From Candidatus Competibacteraceae bacterium (GTDB lineage Bacteria; Pseudomonadota; Gammaproteobacteria; Competibacterales; Competibacteraceae), in assembly GCA_016713505.1 (NCBI GenBank), contig JADJPA010000001.1, positions 2,803,501 through 2,867,500 of the forward strand: DNA of 64,000 nt, in the 5' to 3' direction. Below are positions 43,146-51,935 of the stretch, in pieces. Under the pieces are notes generated by a model. The model did no database searches. It was not told where the DNA came from and worked only from the letters and a program-made list of their open reading frames with translations. The first letter of the stretch is position 1. Each line of letters begins with the position of its first letter. The position numbers were made by a program, and so were the translations under genes.

Positions 43146-43513
43146 ACGCCCCAGCCGGCGACGCCTGCTTTCCGCGTCGCGCCCGGCTGACCGGCCGAAA
43201 CGCCTTTGCCGGTGTCTTCGCCCAGCCCAGCAAATCCAGCGACCGCTATTTTACCGTGCTGACTCGACCCAACGATCTGGCTTACCCGCGCTTGGGCTTG
43301 GCCATGTCCCGCAGGATCGCCAAGGCCGCCGTGGCGCGCAACCGGCTGAAACGGATCGCGCGCGAAAGCTTCCGCCGTCACCAGCGAGCGCTCGGCGGTT
43401 TGGATTGCGTGGTGGTGGGCCGACCCGGTGCGAGCGAGCAGGAGAACGCGGTTCTGTTTGCGTCGCTGGAGCGGCATTGGCGGAGGTTCGCTCGGCCGTG
43501 CGCGCCTTCTTGA
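43142..43513 (+). CDS. rnpA: Ribonuclease P protein component
   Basis: The conserved body is clear: FPRRARLTGRNAFAGVF, then GLAMSRRIAKAAVARNRLKR (the RNR-type basic motif) and a C-terminal RHWRRF. It supports 5' maturation of tRNA by the RNase P RNA. The start is a problem. There is no ATG, GTG or TTG in frame between the rpmH region and GTG 43256, and starting at 43256 would delete the N-terminal 38 residues of the fold. A CTG at 43142 overlaps the rpmH stop as CTGA and gives 123 aa (119 in E. coli); I use it provisionally. The frame is open well into rpmH, so a start within rpmH is possible. Confidence 0.85.
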   Translation: MNAPAGDACFPRRARLTGRNAFAGVFAQPSKSSDRYFTVLTRPNDLAYPRLGLAMSRRIAKAAVARNRLKRIARESFRRHQRALGGLDCVVVGRPGASEQENAVLFASLERHWRRFARPCAPS

Positions 43514-43728
43514 TCGCACTGATCCGCGTTTATCAGCTGTCATTGAGCCCTTTGCTGGGCAACCACTGTCGTTTTTATCCGAGTTGTTCGCAATACGCCC
43601 GTGAAGCCGTCGAGCGTCATGGCGTCCCGCGCGGTGTGGGGCTGGCGATCCGGCGCGTGCTGCGCTGCCATCCCTGGCATCCGGGCGGTGTCGATCCCGT
43701 TCCCGAACCTTCCCCGAAGGACCGTTGA
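43498..43728 (+). CDS. yidD: Membrane protein insertion efficiency factor YidD
   Basis: 76 aa from GTG 43498, preceded by GGAGG 11 bases upstream. The family signature CRFYPSCSQYAREAVERHG and the end CHPWHPGGVDPVP are complete. YidD is a small amphipathic-helix protein at the inner membrane that assists YidC-dependent insertion. It overlaps rnpA by 16 bases and yidC by 1 (TGATG), the standard rpmH-rnpA-yidD-yidC layout. Confidence 0.94.
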   Translation: MRAFLIALIRVYQLSLSPLLGNHCRFYPSCSQYAREAVERHGVPRGVGLAIRRVLRCHPWHPGGVDPVPEPSPKDR

Positions 43729-45521
43729 TGGAAAACCAACGTTTGATTCTGTTCGCGGCCCTGATGTTCGTCGTGTTTCTGCTCTGGCAGAACTGGCTGG
43801 AATTTCAGGCCAAAAAGCATCCGCCACCCGCGCCGACAGTCGCCGCGGCGCCGGCGGGTTCCGCTGCTCCCGCCGGCGTGTCAGCGCCTGTTCCCGGTCA
43901 GGATATCCCGACCGGCGCGCCGGTCGCGGGCGCGCTACCGGGTTCGCAAGCGCTCGGTGGCGGCCAGCGCGTGCATGTGACCACGGATCTGTTTGAAATC
44001 GAGATCGATACGGTGGGCGGCGATCTGCGTCAGGCCGGCTTGCGCACCTATCCGGATTCCGTGCAGCGGCCGGATCAACCATTTCTACTGCTGAAGGACA
44101 CCGGGCCGGATTTGTTCATCGCTCAATCCGGCTTGGTGGCGTCGAACAATGGCCCCGCACCCAATCACTACGCTACCTTCATACCCGAGCGGGCTGAATA
44201 CCGTTTGGCGGACGGCCAGGATACGCTGGAGGTGCGGCTGAACTGGTCGGATCCATCCGGCGTGAAGGCGGTCAAGACCTACACCTTCCATCGGGGCAGC
44301 TTTCTGGTGGATGTGAACCAGCGGGTCGAGAACGGCAGTTTGGAGCCGTGGCAGGGCGGCCAGTACCGCCAGTTCCAACGCACACCACCCAAGGCCGTCA
44401 GCAGTTATTTTGGCAGCGGTGTAGTGACTTATACCGGCGCCGTGGTTTCCAGCCCGGAACAACGCTACGAGAAAATCTCTTTCGACCAGATCGCCAAGCA
44501 GGAGTTGAACCAGACCGTCAAGGACGGCTGGGTCGCCATGATCCAGCATTATTTTCTGGGGGCATGGGTGCCGAATCCGGGCGAAGCCGAGGAATTTTAC
44601 ACCAAAGCCGTCGGCAGCAATCGGTATTTGGTGGGGATGCGCGGCGCGGTCCAGACCGTGCCACCCGGCGCAACCGGCGATTTTCGTACCCGCTTGTACG
44701 TGGGACCGAAGTTGACGGATGTGCTGTCCAAGATCGCGCCCAACCTGCAACTGACTGTCGATTACGGCATATTGACCATCATCGCCGAGCCGCTGTTTTG
44801 GTTGTTGAAGGCGATCCATTGGGTGGTCGGCAATTGGGGCTGGGCGATCATCTTCCTGACCATCTTGATCAAGTTGGCGTTCTATAAATTGTCGGAGACC
44901 AGCTATCGCTCCATGGCCAACATGCGCCGGCTGGCGCCGGAGCTGAGCCGCCTCAAGGAGTTGTACGGCGACGACAAGCAGAAGATGAATCAGGCGATGA
45001 TGGACATGTACAAGAAGGAGAAGGTCAATCCGCTGGGCGGCTGTTTGCCGATTGTGGTGCAGATTCCAGTCTTTATCGCGCTGTACTGGGTGCTGGTGGA
45101 AAGCGTGCAGTTGCGGCAGGCACCGTTCATGCTGTGGATCAAGGACATGTCGATCCCGGATCCGTACTACGTGCTGCCGCTGATCATGGGCGTGACCATG
45201 TTCGTGCAGCAGAAGCTGAGTCCGGCTCCACCCGATCCGGTGCAGGCCAAGGTGATGATGGCGCTGCCGGTGGTGTTCACCTTCATGTTCCTGTGGTTCC
45301 CGGCCGGTTTGGTGCTGTACTGGGTGGTGAACAACATCCTTTCCATCGCCCAGCAGTGGGTCATCACCAAGCGGGTGGAATCGGGGGCCGACGCCGCTGC
45401 GCTCAAGGCCAAGGAAAAATCGGGAGTAGGTTCTGTCGTGGGCGAGCAGGCCAAGAAGCTGTTGACATTGGCCAAGCAGGCGTTGCCCGATCAGAAGAAT
45501 TCTGGCAATCGCAAGAAGTAA
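43728..45521 (+). CDS. yidC: Membrane protein insertase YidC
   Basis: 597 aa from ATG 43728 (a TTG one codon earlier is in frame). N-terminal anchor helix (LILFAALMFVVFLLWQNWL), an Ala/Pro linker, the periplasmic P1 beta domain (about 80-340), then five conserved helices (AIIFLTILIKLAFYKLSE; GCLPIVVQIPVFIALYWVL; FTFMFLWFPAGLVLYWVVN). It inserts inner-membrane proteins alone or with SecYEG. It is longer than E. coli YidC (548 aa), mainly in the linker. Confidence 0.96.
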   Translation: MENQRLILFAALMFVVFLLWQNWLEFQAKKHPPPAPTVAAAPAGSAAPAGVSAPVPGQDIPTGAPVAGALPGSQALGGGQRVHVTTDLFEIEIDTVGGDLRQAGLRTYPDSVQRPDQPFLLLKDTGPDLFIAQSGLVASNNGPAPNHYATFIPERAEYRLADGQDTLEVRLNWSDPSGVKAVKTYTFHRGSFLVDVNQRVENGSLEPWQGGQYRQFQRTPPKAVSSYFGSGVVTYTGAVVSSPEQRYEKISFDQIAKQELNQTVKDGWVAMIQHYFLGAWVPNPGEAEEFYTKAVGSNRYLVGMRGAVQTVPPGATGDFRTRLYVGPKLTDVLSKIAPNLQLTVDYGILTIIAEPLFWLLKAIHWVVGNWGWAIIFLTILIKLAFYKLSETSYRSMANMRRLAPELSRLKELYGDDKQKMNQAMMDMYKKEKVNPLGGCLPIVVQIPVFIALYWVLVESVQLRQAPFMLWIKDMSIPDPYYVLPLIMGVTMFVQQKLSPAPPDPVQAKVMMALPVVFTFMFLWFPAGLVLYWVVNNILSIAQQWVITKRVESGADAAALKAKEKSGVGSVVGEQAKKLLTLAKQALPDQKNSGNRKK

Positions 45522-45575
45522 CTTTATCCGCCCCGCCCGATCACCGCCCCGCTGGCGGGGAGGGCGTCTTTAATC

Positions 45576-46919
45576 ATGACCGATACCATCGCCGCTGTCG
45601 CCACCCCGCCCGGACGGGGTGGCATCGGCGTCCTTCGCGTCTCCGGTCCGCTCAGTGCCGCTATCGTTGAAGCTGTTAGCGGCATTCTGCCCCCGCCCCG
45701 TCAGGCTGTCGTGCGGCGCTTTCGTTCGAGTGACGGAGAAATTCTCGACGAAGGCGTCATCCTGCATTTTCCCGCGCCGCATTCCTTCACCGGTGAGGAT
45801 GTGGTGGAGTTTCAGGGGCACGGCGGGCCCATGGTGCTGGATTTACTGATGGAGCGGGTAGTCGAGCTGGGCGCGCGACCGGCCCGGCCCGGCGAGTTTT
45901 CCGAACGCGCGTTTCTTAATGACAAGCTCGATTTGGCGCAAGCGGAAGCGATTGCCGATCTGATCGCCAGCGATACCGCCGCCGCCGCTCGCGCCGCGCT
46001 TCGTTCTCTGCAAGGCGAGTTTTCGCAACGGGTCAACGGGTTGGTTGAAGGCTTGATCGCGTTACGGATGTACGTTGAAGCGGCTATCGACTTTCCCGAA
46101 GAAGAAATCGATTTTCTGGCCGATGGAATGGTTGCGGCGCGCTTGGCCGAGTTGCAAGAACGCTTGCGGGTATTGCAAGCCGCCGCCGGGCAGGGGCGGT
46201 TGTTGCGCGATGGCATGACGGTGGTGATCGCCGGGCGGCCGAACGCCGGTAAATCCAGCGTGCTCAATCGTTTGGCCGGCCGCGAGGCGGCCATCGTCAC
46301 CGCCGTCCCCGGTACGACGCGCGACGTGCTGCGCGAACACATCAGCATCGACGGAATGCCGCTGCATGTGATCGACACCGCCGGTTTGCGCGACAGCGAC
46401 GATCCGGTGGAACGGGAAGGCATCCGCCGCGCTTGGGCGGAAATCGACACCGCCGACCGGATTTTGATGGTGGTGGATGATCGGTTGGGATTGGCGGCGG
46501 AAGAAGCGGGCTTGCGAGAGCGGTTGCCGGCTGCGACACCGGTGACGGTGCTTTACAACAAGATCGACCTCAGCGGCCAAGCTCCGTCGGTTCGAGAAGG
46601 GGCATGGGGAACCGAGGTTCGGTTATCGGCCAAAACCGAGGCGGGATTGGAGTTGCTGCGCGAGCATCTGAAATCTTGCATGGGCTATCACGGCGGCGGA
46701 GAAGGAACCTTCATGGCCCGTCGCCGCCATTTGGAGGCCCTGGAACGGGCGGCGGCGGCGCTGGAACGAGCGGCGGAACAGTTAGCTATTTTCCGAGCGG
46801 GTGAGTTGGTCGCCGAGGAATTGCGGGAAGCCCAAAACGCGCTATCCGAAATTACCGGCGACTTCAGTAGTGAGGATTTGTTGTCGCGAATTTTTTCGAG
46901 TTTTTGTATTGGGAAATAG
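45576..46919 (+). CDS. mnmE: tRNA-modifying GTPase MnmE (TrmE)
   Basis: 447 aa. N-terminal formyl-THF-binding domain (TIAAVATPPGRGGIGVLRVSG), helical domain, and an inserted GTPase: GRPNAGKSS (P-loop), DTAGLRDS, and NKID. The C-terminus FCIGK carries the essential Cys. With MnmG it modifies U34 of several tRNAs. MnmG normally follows or lies close by in origin regions; here the next genes are two small unknown proteins. Confidence 0.96.
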   Translation: MTDTIAAVATPPGRGGIGVLRVSGPLSAAIVEAVSGILPPPRQAVVRRFRSSDGEILDEGVILHFPAPHSFTGEDVVEFQGHGGPMVLDLLMERVVELGARPARPGEFSERAFLNDKLDLAQAEAIADLIASDTAAAARAALRSLQGEFSQRVNGLVEGLIALRMYVEAAIDFPEEEIDFLADGMVAARLAELQERLRVLQAAAGQGRLLRDGMTVVIAGRPNAGKSSVLNRLAGREAAIVTAVPGTTRDVLREHISIDGMPLHVIDTAGLRDSDDPVEREGIRRAWAEIDTADRILMVVDDRLGLAAEEAGLRERLPAATPVTVLYNKIDLSGQAPSVREGAWGTEVRLSAKTEAGLELLREHLKSCMGYHGGGEGTFMARRRHLEALERAAAALERAAEQLAIFRAGELVAEELREAQNALSEITGDFSSEDLLSRIFSSFCIGK

Positions 46920-46953
46920 GCGATCGTGAAAGGGTCCGGACAACTTTGCTTCG

Positions 46954-47067
46954 CTACTCCATGGAACCTTTGCTTTCTTTCTTGGATTTCTTCTCCGCTT
47001 TCTTTTCCTTCATGGTTTTAGCCGGTTTTTTCTTGGTTTCTTTTTTGATGTCAGCGCTTTTACTCAT
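46954..47067 (-). CDS. Lysine-rich microprotein
   Basis: 37 aa: MSKSADIKKETKKKPAK, then a run of Lys/Glu (KEKKAEKKSKKESKG) ending SME. Nearly half the residues are lysine. A strong ribosome site (AGGAG, 8 bases before the ATG) supports translation. Its 3' end is 34 bases from the convergent mnmE stop. It resembles disordered, nucleic-acid-binding histone-H1-like tails in composition only; no family is recognised. On the other strand the same bases give a hydrophobic frame without a ribosome site. Confidence 0.65.
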   Translation of the reverse strand: MSKSADIKKETKKKPAKTMKEKKAEKKSKKESKGSME

Positions 47068-47338
47068 GATCGTCACTCCTGGCTGGTTTCGGATTGTCTC
47101 TCAATAGTGCCTGAAAGAGTTTAGGTCCGCTGTGATCCGTTGGCTGGAGGGTGCGGCGATGGGCCTCAAGCTTCATTCTACGACCAGCCCGCATTCTGGG
47201 ATAGAGGGACGCTCAGGCTTGGCGAGAAGGTAGGACTTGGTTCGTGGTTCGCGCGGGCGCCGGCAAAACCAGGGCGTCATTTGGCTGGCGTTCAGCTTGG
47301 ATCGATTATCGTAAGGTCTCTTTTTGACAGGAGGCTTT

Positions 47339-47569
47339 ATGAAAACCGTGTTGACCGCCACTGCTGGCGCGTCGCTCACCTTCACTCTCAATAGGATGGC
47401 GCGAGCCGATGATTCGGACGAGGTCGAGGGGCCGCAATCTGCGTGGCGGCGGGAATCCCGCTTGCGGGAGGCGCAACACAAACGCGCTCATCAAACGCAG
47501 CGGCAAACTCGCCATGAGCGTGAGGAACGCTTGCGGGAGTTGGGTCGGAATCGGTTTGACCGGGGTTGA
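47339..47569 (+). CDS. Small arginine-rich protein of unknown function
   Basis: 76 aa from ATG 47339 with CAGGAGG 4 bases upstream. The first 25 residues (KTVLTATAGASLTFTLNRMARA) look like a weak signal or short hydrophobic helix; the rest is highly charged (RRESRLREAQHKRAHQTQ onward) and helical. It ends before tRNA-Asn. The region 47068-47338 upstream holds nothing else I can support. No family is recognised. Confidence 0.55.
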   Translation: MKTVLTATAGASLTFTLNRMARADDSDEVEGPQSAWRRESRLREAQHKRAHQTQRQTRHEREERLRELGRNRFDRG

Positions 47570-47623
47570 CTAGATTCGTCCTGAGTGCTTGGCCGTCCGC
47601 GATGCCTCAGTGGGTGCCCGACC

Positions 47624-47658
47624 GGAAATAAAAAAGCCTTGCACTGCCGCAAGGCTTT
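47624..47658 (-). terminator. Terminator after tRNA-Asn
   Basis: Ten-base stem AAAGCCTTGC (47633-47642) / GCAAGGCTTT (47649-47658) with a 6-base loop; on the minus strand it is followed by TTTTTTATTT. It ends the tRNA-Asn transcript. Confidence 0.9.
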
Positions 47659-47666
47659 GAATGAAT

Positions 47667-47742
<76 letters not shown>

Positions 47743-47792
47743 AAGGGAGAACGAGCATTCTATGGATACCCGTATACCCTGTCAATCGGGAA

Positions 47793-48977
47793 TCAGCGGG
47801 CGACGACCCGGCCGATCCGCTCTAGCGCCTTGGTCAGATTGTCCATGCTGGTGGCGAAGGAAATCCGCCCGCAGCCTTCCGCGCCGAAGGCCGAACCCGG
47901 CACCAGCGCCACGCCGACTTCATTGAGCAACAATTCCGCGAAGGCGATATCGTTCGCCAGTCCCAGCCGTTCGATCACTTTCTGGAAGCTGGGGAAGATG
48001 TAGAAGGTGCCATCGGCGGGCGCGACCTGAACGCCCGACATCGCCTTCAGCGCGCCGAAAACGTAATCGTGCCGCTTTTTGAACGCCTCGGTCATCATTC
48101 CGATAAAGGATTGATCGCCGTTTAACGCCGCTTCCGCCGCCACCTGCGAAATCGAGGTGGGGTTGGACGTGCTCTGCGACTGGATGTTGCTCATGGCGTT
48201 GATCAAATCCTTGGGACCGCCGCAGTAGCCGATGCGCCAGCCGGTCATCGAATAGGCCTTGGACACGCCGTTTAGGACGATGGTGCGGTCGTAGAGATCG
48301 GGGCAGACGTTGAGGATGTTGCAGAATTTCTCGCCGGTCCATTGAATGTGCTCGTACATGTCATCGGTGGCGATGTAAACCTGCGGATGCCGGCGCAGCA
48401 CCTCGCCCAGCGCCGTCAATTCCGCTGCGTTGTAGGCCACGCCGGTCGGATTGGACGGACTGTTGATCACCAATAATTTGGTGCGCGGCGTGATCGCGGC
48501 TTCCAACTGTTGCGCGGTGATCTTGAAATGCTGGTCAATGCCGGCTTCGACGATCACGGGTACGCCGTCGGCCAGCAGCACCATGTCTGGATAGGAAACC
48601 CAGTACGGCGCGGGAATGATCGCTTCATCGCCAGCGCCGAGCAACGCTTGCGCCAAGTTATAGAAACTCTGCTTGCCGCCGACCGACACTAAAATCTGTT
48701 TCGGATCGTAATTCAAACCGTTATCGCGTTGAAACTTGGCGATGATGGCTTTTTTCAGTCCGGCCGTGCCGTCCACCGGGGTATATTTGGTGAAACCGGC
48801 ATGGATCGCCTTGATCGCGGCGTCCTTGATGAAATCGGGCGTGTCGAAATCCGGCTCGCCCGCGCCCAGGCCGATCACATCCTTGCCGGCGGCTTTGAGT
48901 TCGTTGGCCTTGGCGGTGACGGCCAAGGTGGGAGACGGCTTAATGCGCTGGACGCGCTCGGAAAGAGGGGTACTCAC
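47793..48977 (-). CDS. Class I pyridoxal-phosphate aminotransferase (aspartate type)
   Basis: 394 aa from GTG 48977, chosen for the AGGAG 6 bases upstream; the frame is open further but the family starts SERVQRIKPSPT. Substrate and cofactor motifs are IGLGAGEPDFDTP, INSPSNPTGV and the PLP lysine in NGVSKAYSMTGWRIGY. It matches the fold-type I subgroup Ib aspartate/prephenate aminotransferases, which interconvert aspartate and oxaloacetate; glutamate-prephenate activity is possible. It is divergent from uvrB with 90 bases between starts. Confidence 0.92.
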   Translation of the reverse strand: MSTPLSERVQRIKPSPTLAVTAKANELKAAGKDVIGLGAGEPDFDTPDFIKDAAIKAIHAGFTKYTPVDGTAGLKKAIIAKFQRDNGLNYDPKQILVSVGGKQSFYNLAQALLGAGDEAIIPAPYWVSYPDMVLLADGVPVIVEAGIDQHFKITAQQLEAAITPRTKLLVINSPSNPTGVAYNAAELTALGEVLRRHPQVYIATDDMYEHIQWTGEKFCNILNVCPDLYDRTIVLNGVSKAYSMTGWRIGYCGGPKDLINAMSNIQSQSTSNPTSISQVAAEAALNGDQSFIGMMTEAFKKRHDYVFGALKAMSGVQVAPADGTFYIFPSFQKVIERLGLANDIAFAELLLNEVGVALVPGSAFGAEGCGRISFATSMDNLTKALERIGRVVAR

Positions 48978-49067
48978 AGCGGCTCCTGAAGATTGACCGA
49001 AAGGTTGAACACTGGGGTTGAAGAGACTGTCGGATAATACTGAAAATTCACATCTTGACCAATTCTC

Positions 49068-51107
49068 ATGCCCGCTCAAAAAACCTTTACCCTCCGCGCT
49101 CGCTTCCAGCCCGCCGGCGATCAGCCGGATGCGATCCGCTCTCTGGTCGCCGGGCTGGGCGACGGTCTGGCCCGTCAGACGCTGCTCGGCGTCACCGGCA
49201 GCGGCAAGACCTTCAGCGTCGCCAACGTCATCGCCGCCGTGCAGCGTCCGGCGCTGGTGCTCGCGCCCAATAAGACCCTGGCGGCGCAACTGTACGGCGA
49301 AATGAAGGAGTTCTTCCCGGAAAACGCCGTCGAGTATTTCGTCTCCTACTACGATTATTACCAGCCGGAAGCCTACGTGCCCTCGTCGGACACCTACATC
49401 GAAAAGGACGCTTCGATCAACGAGCACGTCGAGCAGATGCGCTTGTCGGCGACCAAGGCGATTCTGGAGCGGCCCGACACCATCATCGTCGCCACGGTGT
49501 CGGCGATTTACGGGCTGGGCGATCCCGAATCGTACATGAAGATGCTGCTGCATCTGGTGCGCGGCGAGAAAGTCGACCAGCGCGCCGTCCTGCGCCGGCT
49601 GGCCGATTTGCAGTACACCCGCAACGATCTGGAACTGGCGCGCGGCACCTTTCGGGTGCGCGGCGAGATCATCGACATCCATCCCGCCGAATCGGATACC
49701 GAAGCGGTGCGGGTGGAATTGTTCGACGATCAAATCGAATCGCTCAGCCTATTCGATCCGCTGACCGGCAAGGTAATCCGCAAGACGCCGCGCTATACGG
49801 TCTATCCCAAAACCCACTACGTCACCCCGCGCGAGCAGTTGTTGCGGGCGGTCGATAAGGTTAAGGACGAGTTGCAAGACCGGCTGAACGAATTGAACGC
49901 CGCCAACAAGCTTCTGGAAGCGCAGCGGCTGGAACAACGCACCCGTTACGACATCGAGATGATGCTGGAGTTGGGTTATTGCAGCGGCATCGAAAACTAC
50001 TCTCGCCACTTGTCAGGCCGCGAAGCAGGGGAGCCGCCGCCGACCTTGCTCGATTACCTGCCGCCTGACGCGCTGATTTTCATCGACGAAAGCCATGTGA
50101 CCGTGCCGCAATTGGGCGGCATGTACCGAGGCGACCGCTCGCGCAAGGAAACGCTGGTCGAATACGGCTTCCGGCTGCCTTCGGCCCTGGACAATCGGCC
50201 GTTGCGCTTCGACGAGTTCGAGCGTTTGAGCGGTCAGACCATCTTCATTTCCGCCACGCCCGGCCCGTTCGAGCTGGAGCATTCCGGCGGCGCGGTGGTG
50301 GAGCAGGTGGTGCGACCGACCGGCTTGGTCGATCCCGACGTTGAGGTCCGGCCGGCCGTGCATCAGGTGGATGATTTATTGGGCGAAATCCGCGAGCGGG
50401 TGAATCTCAAGGAACGGGTGTTGGTTACCACGCTGACCAAGCGCATGGCCGAGGATTTGACCGAGTATCTCGCCGAAAACGGGGTGAAGGTGCGCTATCT
50501 GCACGCCGACATCGAGACGGTGGAGCGGGTCGAGATCATCCGCGATCTGCGGCTGGGGCAGTTCGATGTGCTGGTCGGCATCAATTTATTGCGGGAAGGC
50601 TTGGATTTGCCGGAAGTCTCGCTGGTGGCGATTCTCGATGCCGACAAGGAAGGTTTTCTACGCTCCGACCGCTCGTTGATTCAAACGGTGGGCCGCGCCG
50701 CCCGCAACCTGCGCGGCAAGGCGATTTTGTACGCCGATCACATCACGGGTTCGATGCGGCGGGCGCTGGATGAAACCGAGCGCCGTCGCGTCAAGCAGCA
50801 AGCGTACAACCAAGCGCACGGCATCACGCCGCGCGGCATCGAAAAGGCGGTGGCGGACATCATGGAAGGCGCGTACTCGCATCCCGGCGCGCCGCTTCCG
50901 GCCGCGCAATACGCCAAGGTCGCCGAGGAAGCGGCGGTTTACGCCCGCGAAACGCCAGCTTTATTGATGAAGAAGATCAAGAAGCTGGAACAGGACATGT
51001 ACCGCCACGCCCGCGATTTGGAATTCGAGCAGGCGGCGAAGTTGCGAGATGAGATTCAGCGAATTCGGGAGTTTGGGCTGGGGATGCTGGAAGTGAAAAC
51101 TGGATGA
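49068..51107 (+). CDS. uvrB: Excinuclease ABC subunit B
   Basis: 679 aa (673 in E. coli). Helicase motifs: GVTGSGKTFS (Walker A), IFIDESHVTVPQ (DESH box), ISATPGPFE; the beta-hairpin YYDYYQPEAYVPSSD; and the C-terminal UvrC-binding coiled coil (MYRHARDLEFEQAAKLRDEI). It verifies DNA damage with UvrA and recruits UvrC for nucleotide excision repair. It is a single-gene unit. Confidence 0.97.
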   Translation: MPAQKTFTLRARFQPAGDQPDAIRSLVAGLGDGLARQTLLGVTGSGKTFSVANVIAAVQRPALVLAPNKTLAAQLYGEMKEFFPENAVEYFVSYYDYYQPEAYVPSSDTYIEKDASINEHVEQMRLSATKAILERPDTIIVATVSAIYGLGDPESYMKMLLHLVRGEKVDQRAVLRRLADLQYTRNDLELARGTFRVRGEIIDIHPAESDTEAVRVELFDDQIESLSLFDPLTGKVIRKTPRYTVYPKTHYVTPREQLLRAVDKVKDELQDRLNELNAANKLLEAQRLEQRTRYDIEMMLELGYCSGIENYSRHLSGREAGEPPPTLLDYLPPDALIFIDESHVTVPQLGGMYRGDRSRKETLVEYGFRLPSALDNRPLRFDEFERLSGQTIFISATPGPFELEHSGGAVVEQVVRPTGLVDPDVEVRPAVHQVDDLLGEIRERVNLKERVLVTTLTKRMAEDLTEYLAENGVKVRYLHADIETVERVEIIRDLRLGQFDVLVGINLLREGLDLPEVSLVAILDADKEGFLRSDRSLIQTVGRAARNLRGKAILYADHITGSMRRALDETERRRVKQQAYNQAHGITPRGIEKAVADIMEGAYSHPGAPLPAAQYAKVAEEAAVYARETPALLMKKIKKLEQDMYRHARDLEFEQAAKLRDEIQRIREFGLGMLEVKTG

Positions 51108-51128
51108 GGTGGGCTGTTTGTACTCACT

Positions 51129-51935
51129 TTATCCCCGTTCCCGCAGCCAGCGCTCCATTAAAGGCACTCGTAACTGCCACTGGCCTTGTTCATCGGTCAC
51201 CAATAAACGTCGCCGCAGTGCTTGGTAGACGGCTGCGTCATCCGGTGGCGGCTGGGTGTCGCGGATGCGAAAGCCGCAGAGATACGCCCATTCGCTTGGC
51301 GAGGCGTCTTCCGGTTGTATCAGTTGCCGCAATACAGCATCGCCAGCGACAATGGCTTTAGCAATGGCTTGCCCCAGCAGCGCCTGATCTGCTTTGTCTT
51401 GTTCGCGGTCGTTACAGAGATCGACGACCGTTTCGGCGAGGAGCTGCACCAAATGCGGCCAACCGCCCGCTTCGGCATGAATGCGTTCGATGCCGTTTTC
51501 ACCCCAGAAGGCTGGATCGAAGCAGGGACGTTTCGGATCGCCCTCTGCCCAAAGCGCCGAATGATTGAGCGGTTCGGTGAGTAATTGCCGAGTTTCGGCT
51601 TCGGTGAAGGGCGGTACTTCCAACGTGCGAGCGCTGACCAAATACGAAGACCAAGGCGCGTTCTTTAATTCAGTGATAGCGTGGCTGCCTGCAAAACACC
51701 AGGTGATTTGGCGATGAGTTTGGATGGATTCGCGGATTGCAGCGAGTAAATCTTCCTGGAAAACGTTCTCGCCCAGTTTGCGATCCAAGTTTTCGTATTC
51801 GTCGATGGCGATGAGTAGCCGCTCATCGGTTTCTTGGAGGCGGCTATTGCAAGCAGTAAGCCTTTGAAAAAATTTTTTTAGATTTGTGGCCGATGATTTT
51901 GGAGTCTCTTGAATAAACTGAGTGGCTGTTGCTCC
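51129..51935 (-). pseudogene. Remnant of a STAND-type ATPase following the TIR domain
   Basis: The frame is open from just after a stop at 51936-51938 to 51129. It encodes KKFFQRLTACN, then Walker B RLLIAIDEYENL, then WCFAGSH and a helical C-terminal domain ending ERWLRERG. This is the second half of an AAA/STAND ATPase. No Walker A is present, and the frame is +1 relative to the TIR gene, which overlaps its first 92 bases. A shift at the A7T6 tract (51867-51879) would join the frames but would not restore a P-loop. The simplest reading is a TIR-ATPase gene that suffered an internal deletion and a frameshift. An ATG at 51788 could still give a 219-aa fragment. Confidence 0.7.

Noticed and set aside
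43256..43513. GTG 43256 as rnpA start
   Set aside because: It would remove the conserved N-terminal strand and helix of RnpA, leaving 85 aa.
46904..47107. Hydrophobic 67-codon plus-strand frame after mnmE
   Set aside because: No ribosome site; it is the complement of the lysine-rich microprotein, where AAA/AAG codons read as Phe/Leu.
47173..47481. 102-codon minus-strand frame over the 76-aa gene
   Set aside because: No ribosome site; the plus-strand frame has CAGGAGG.
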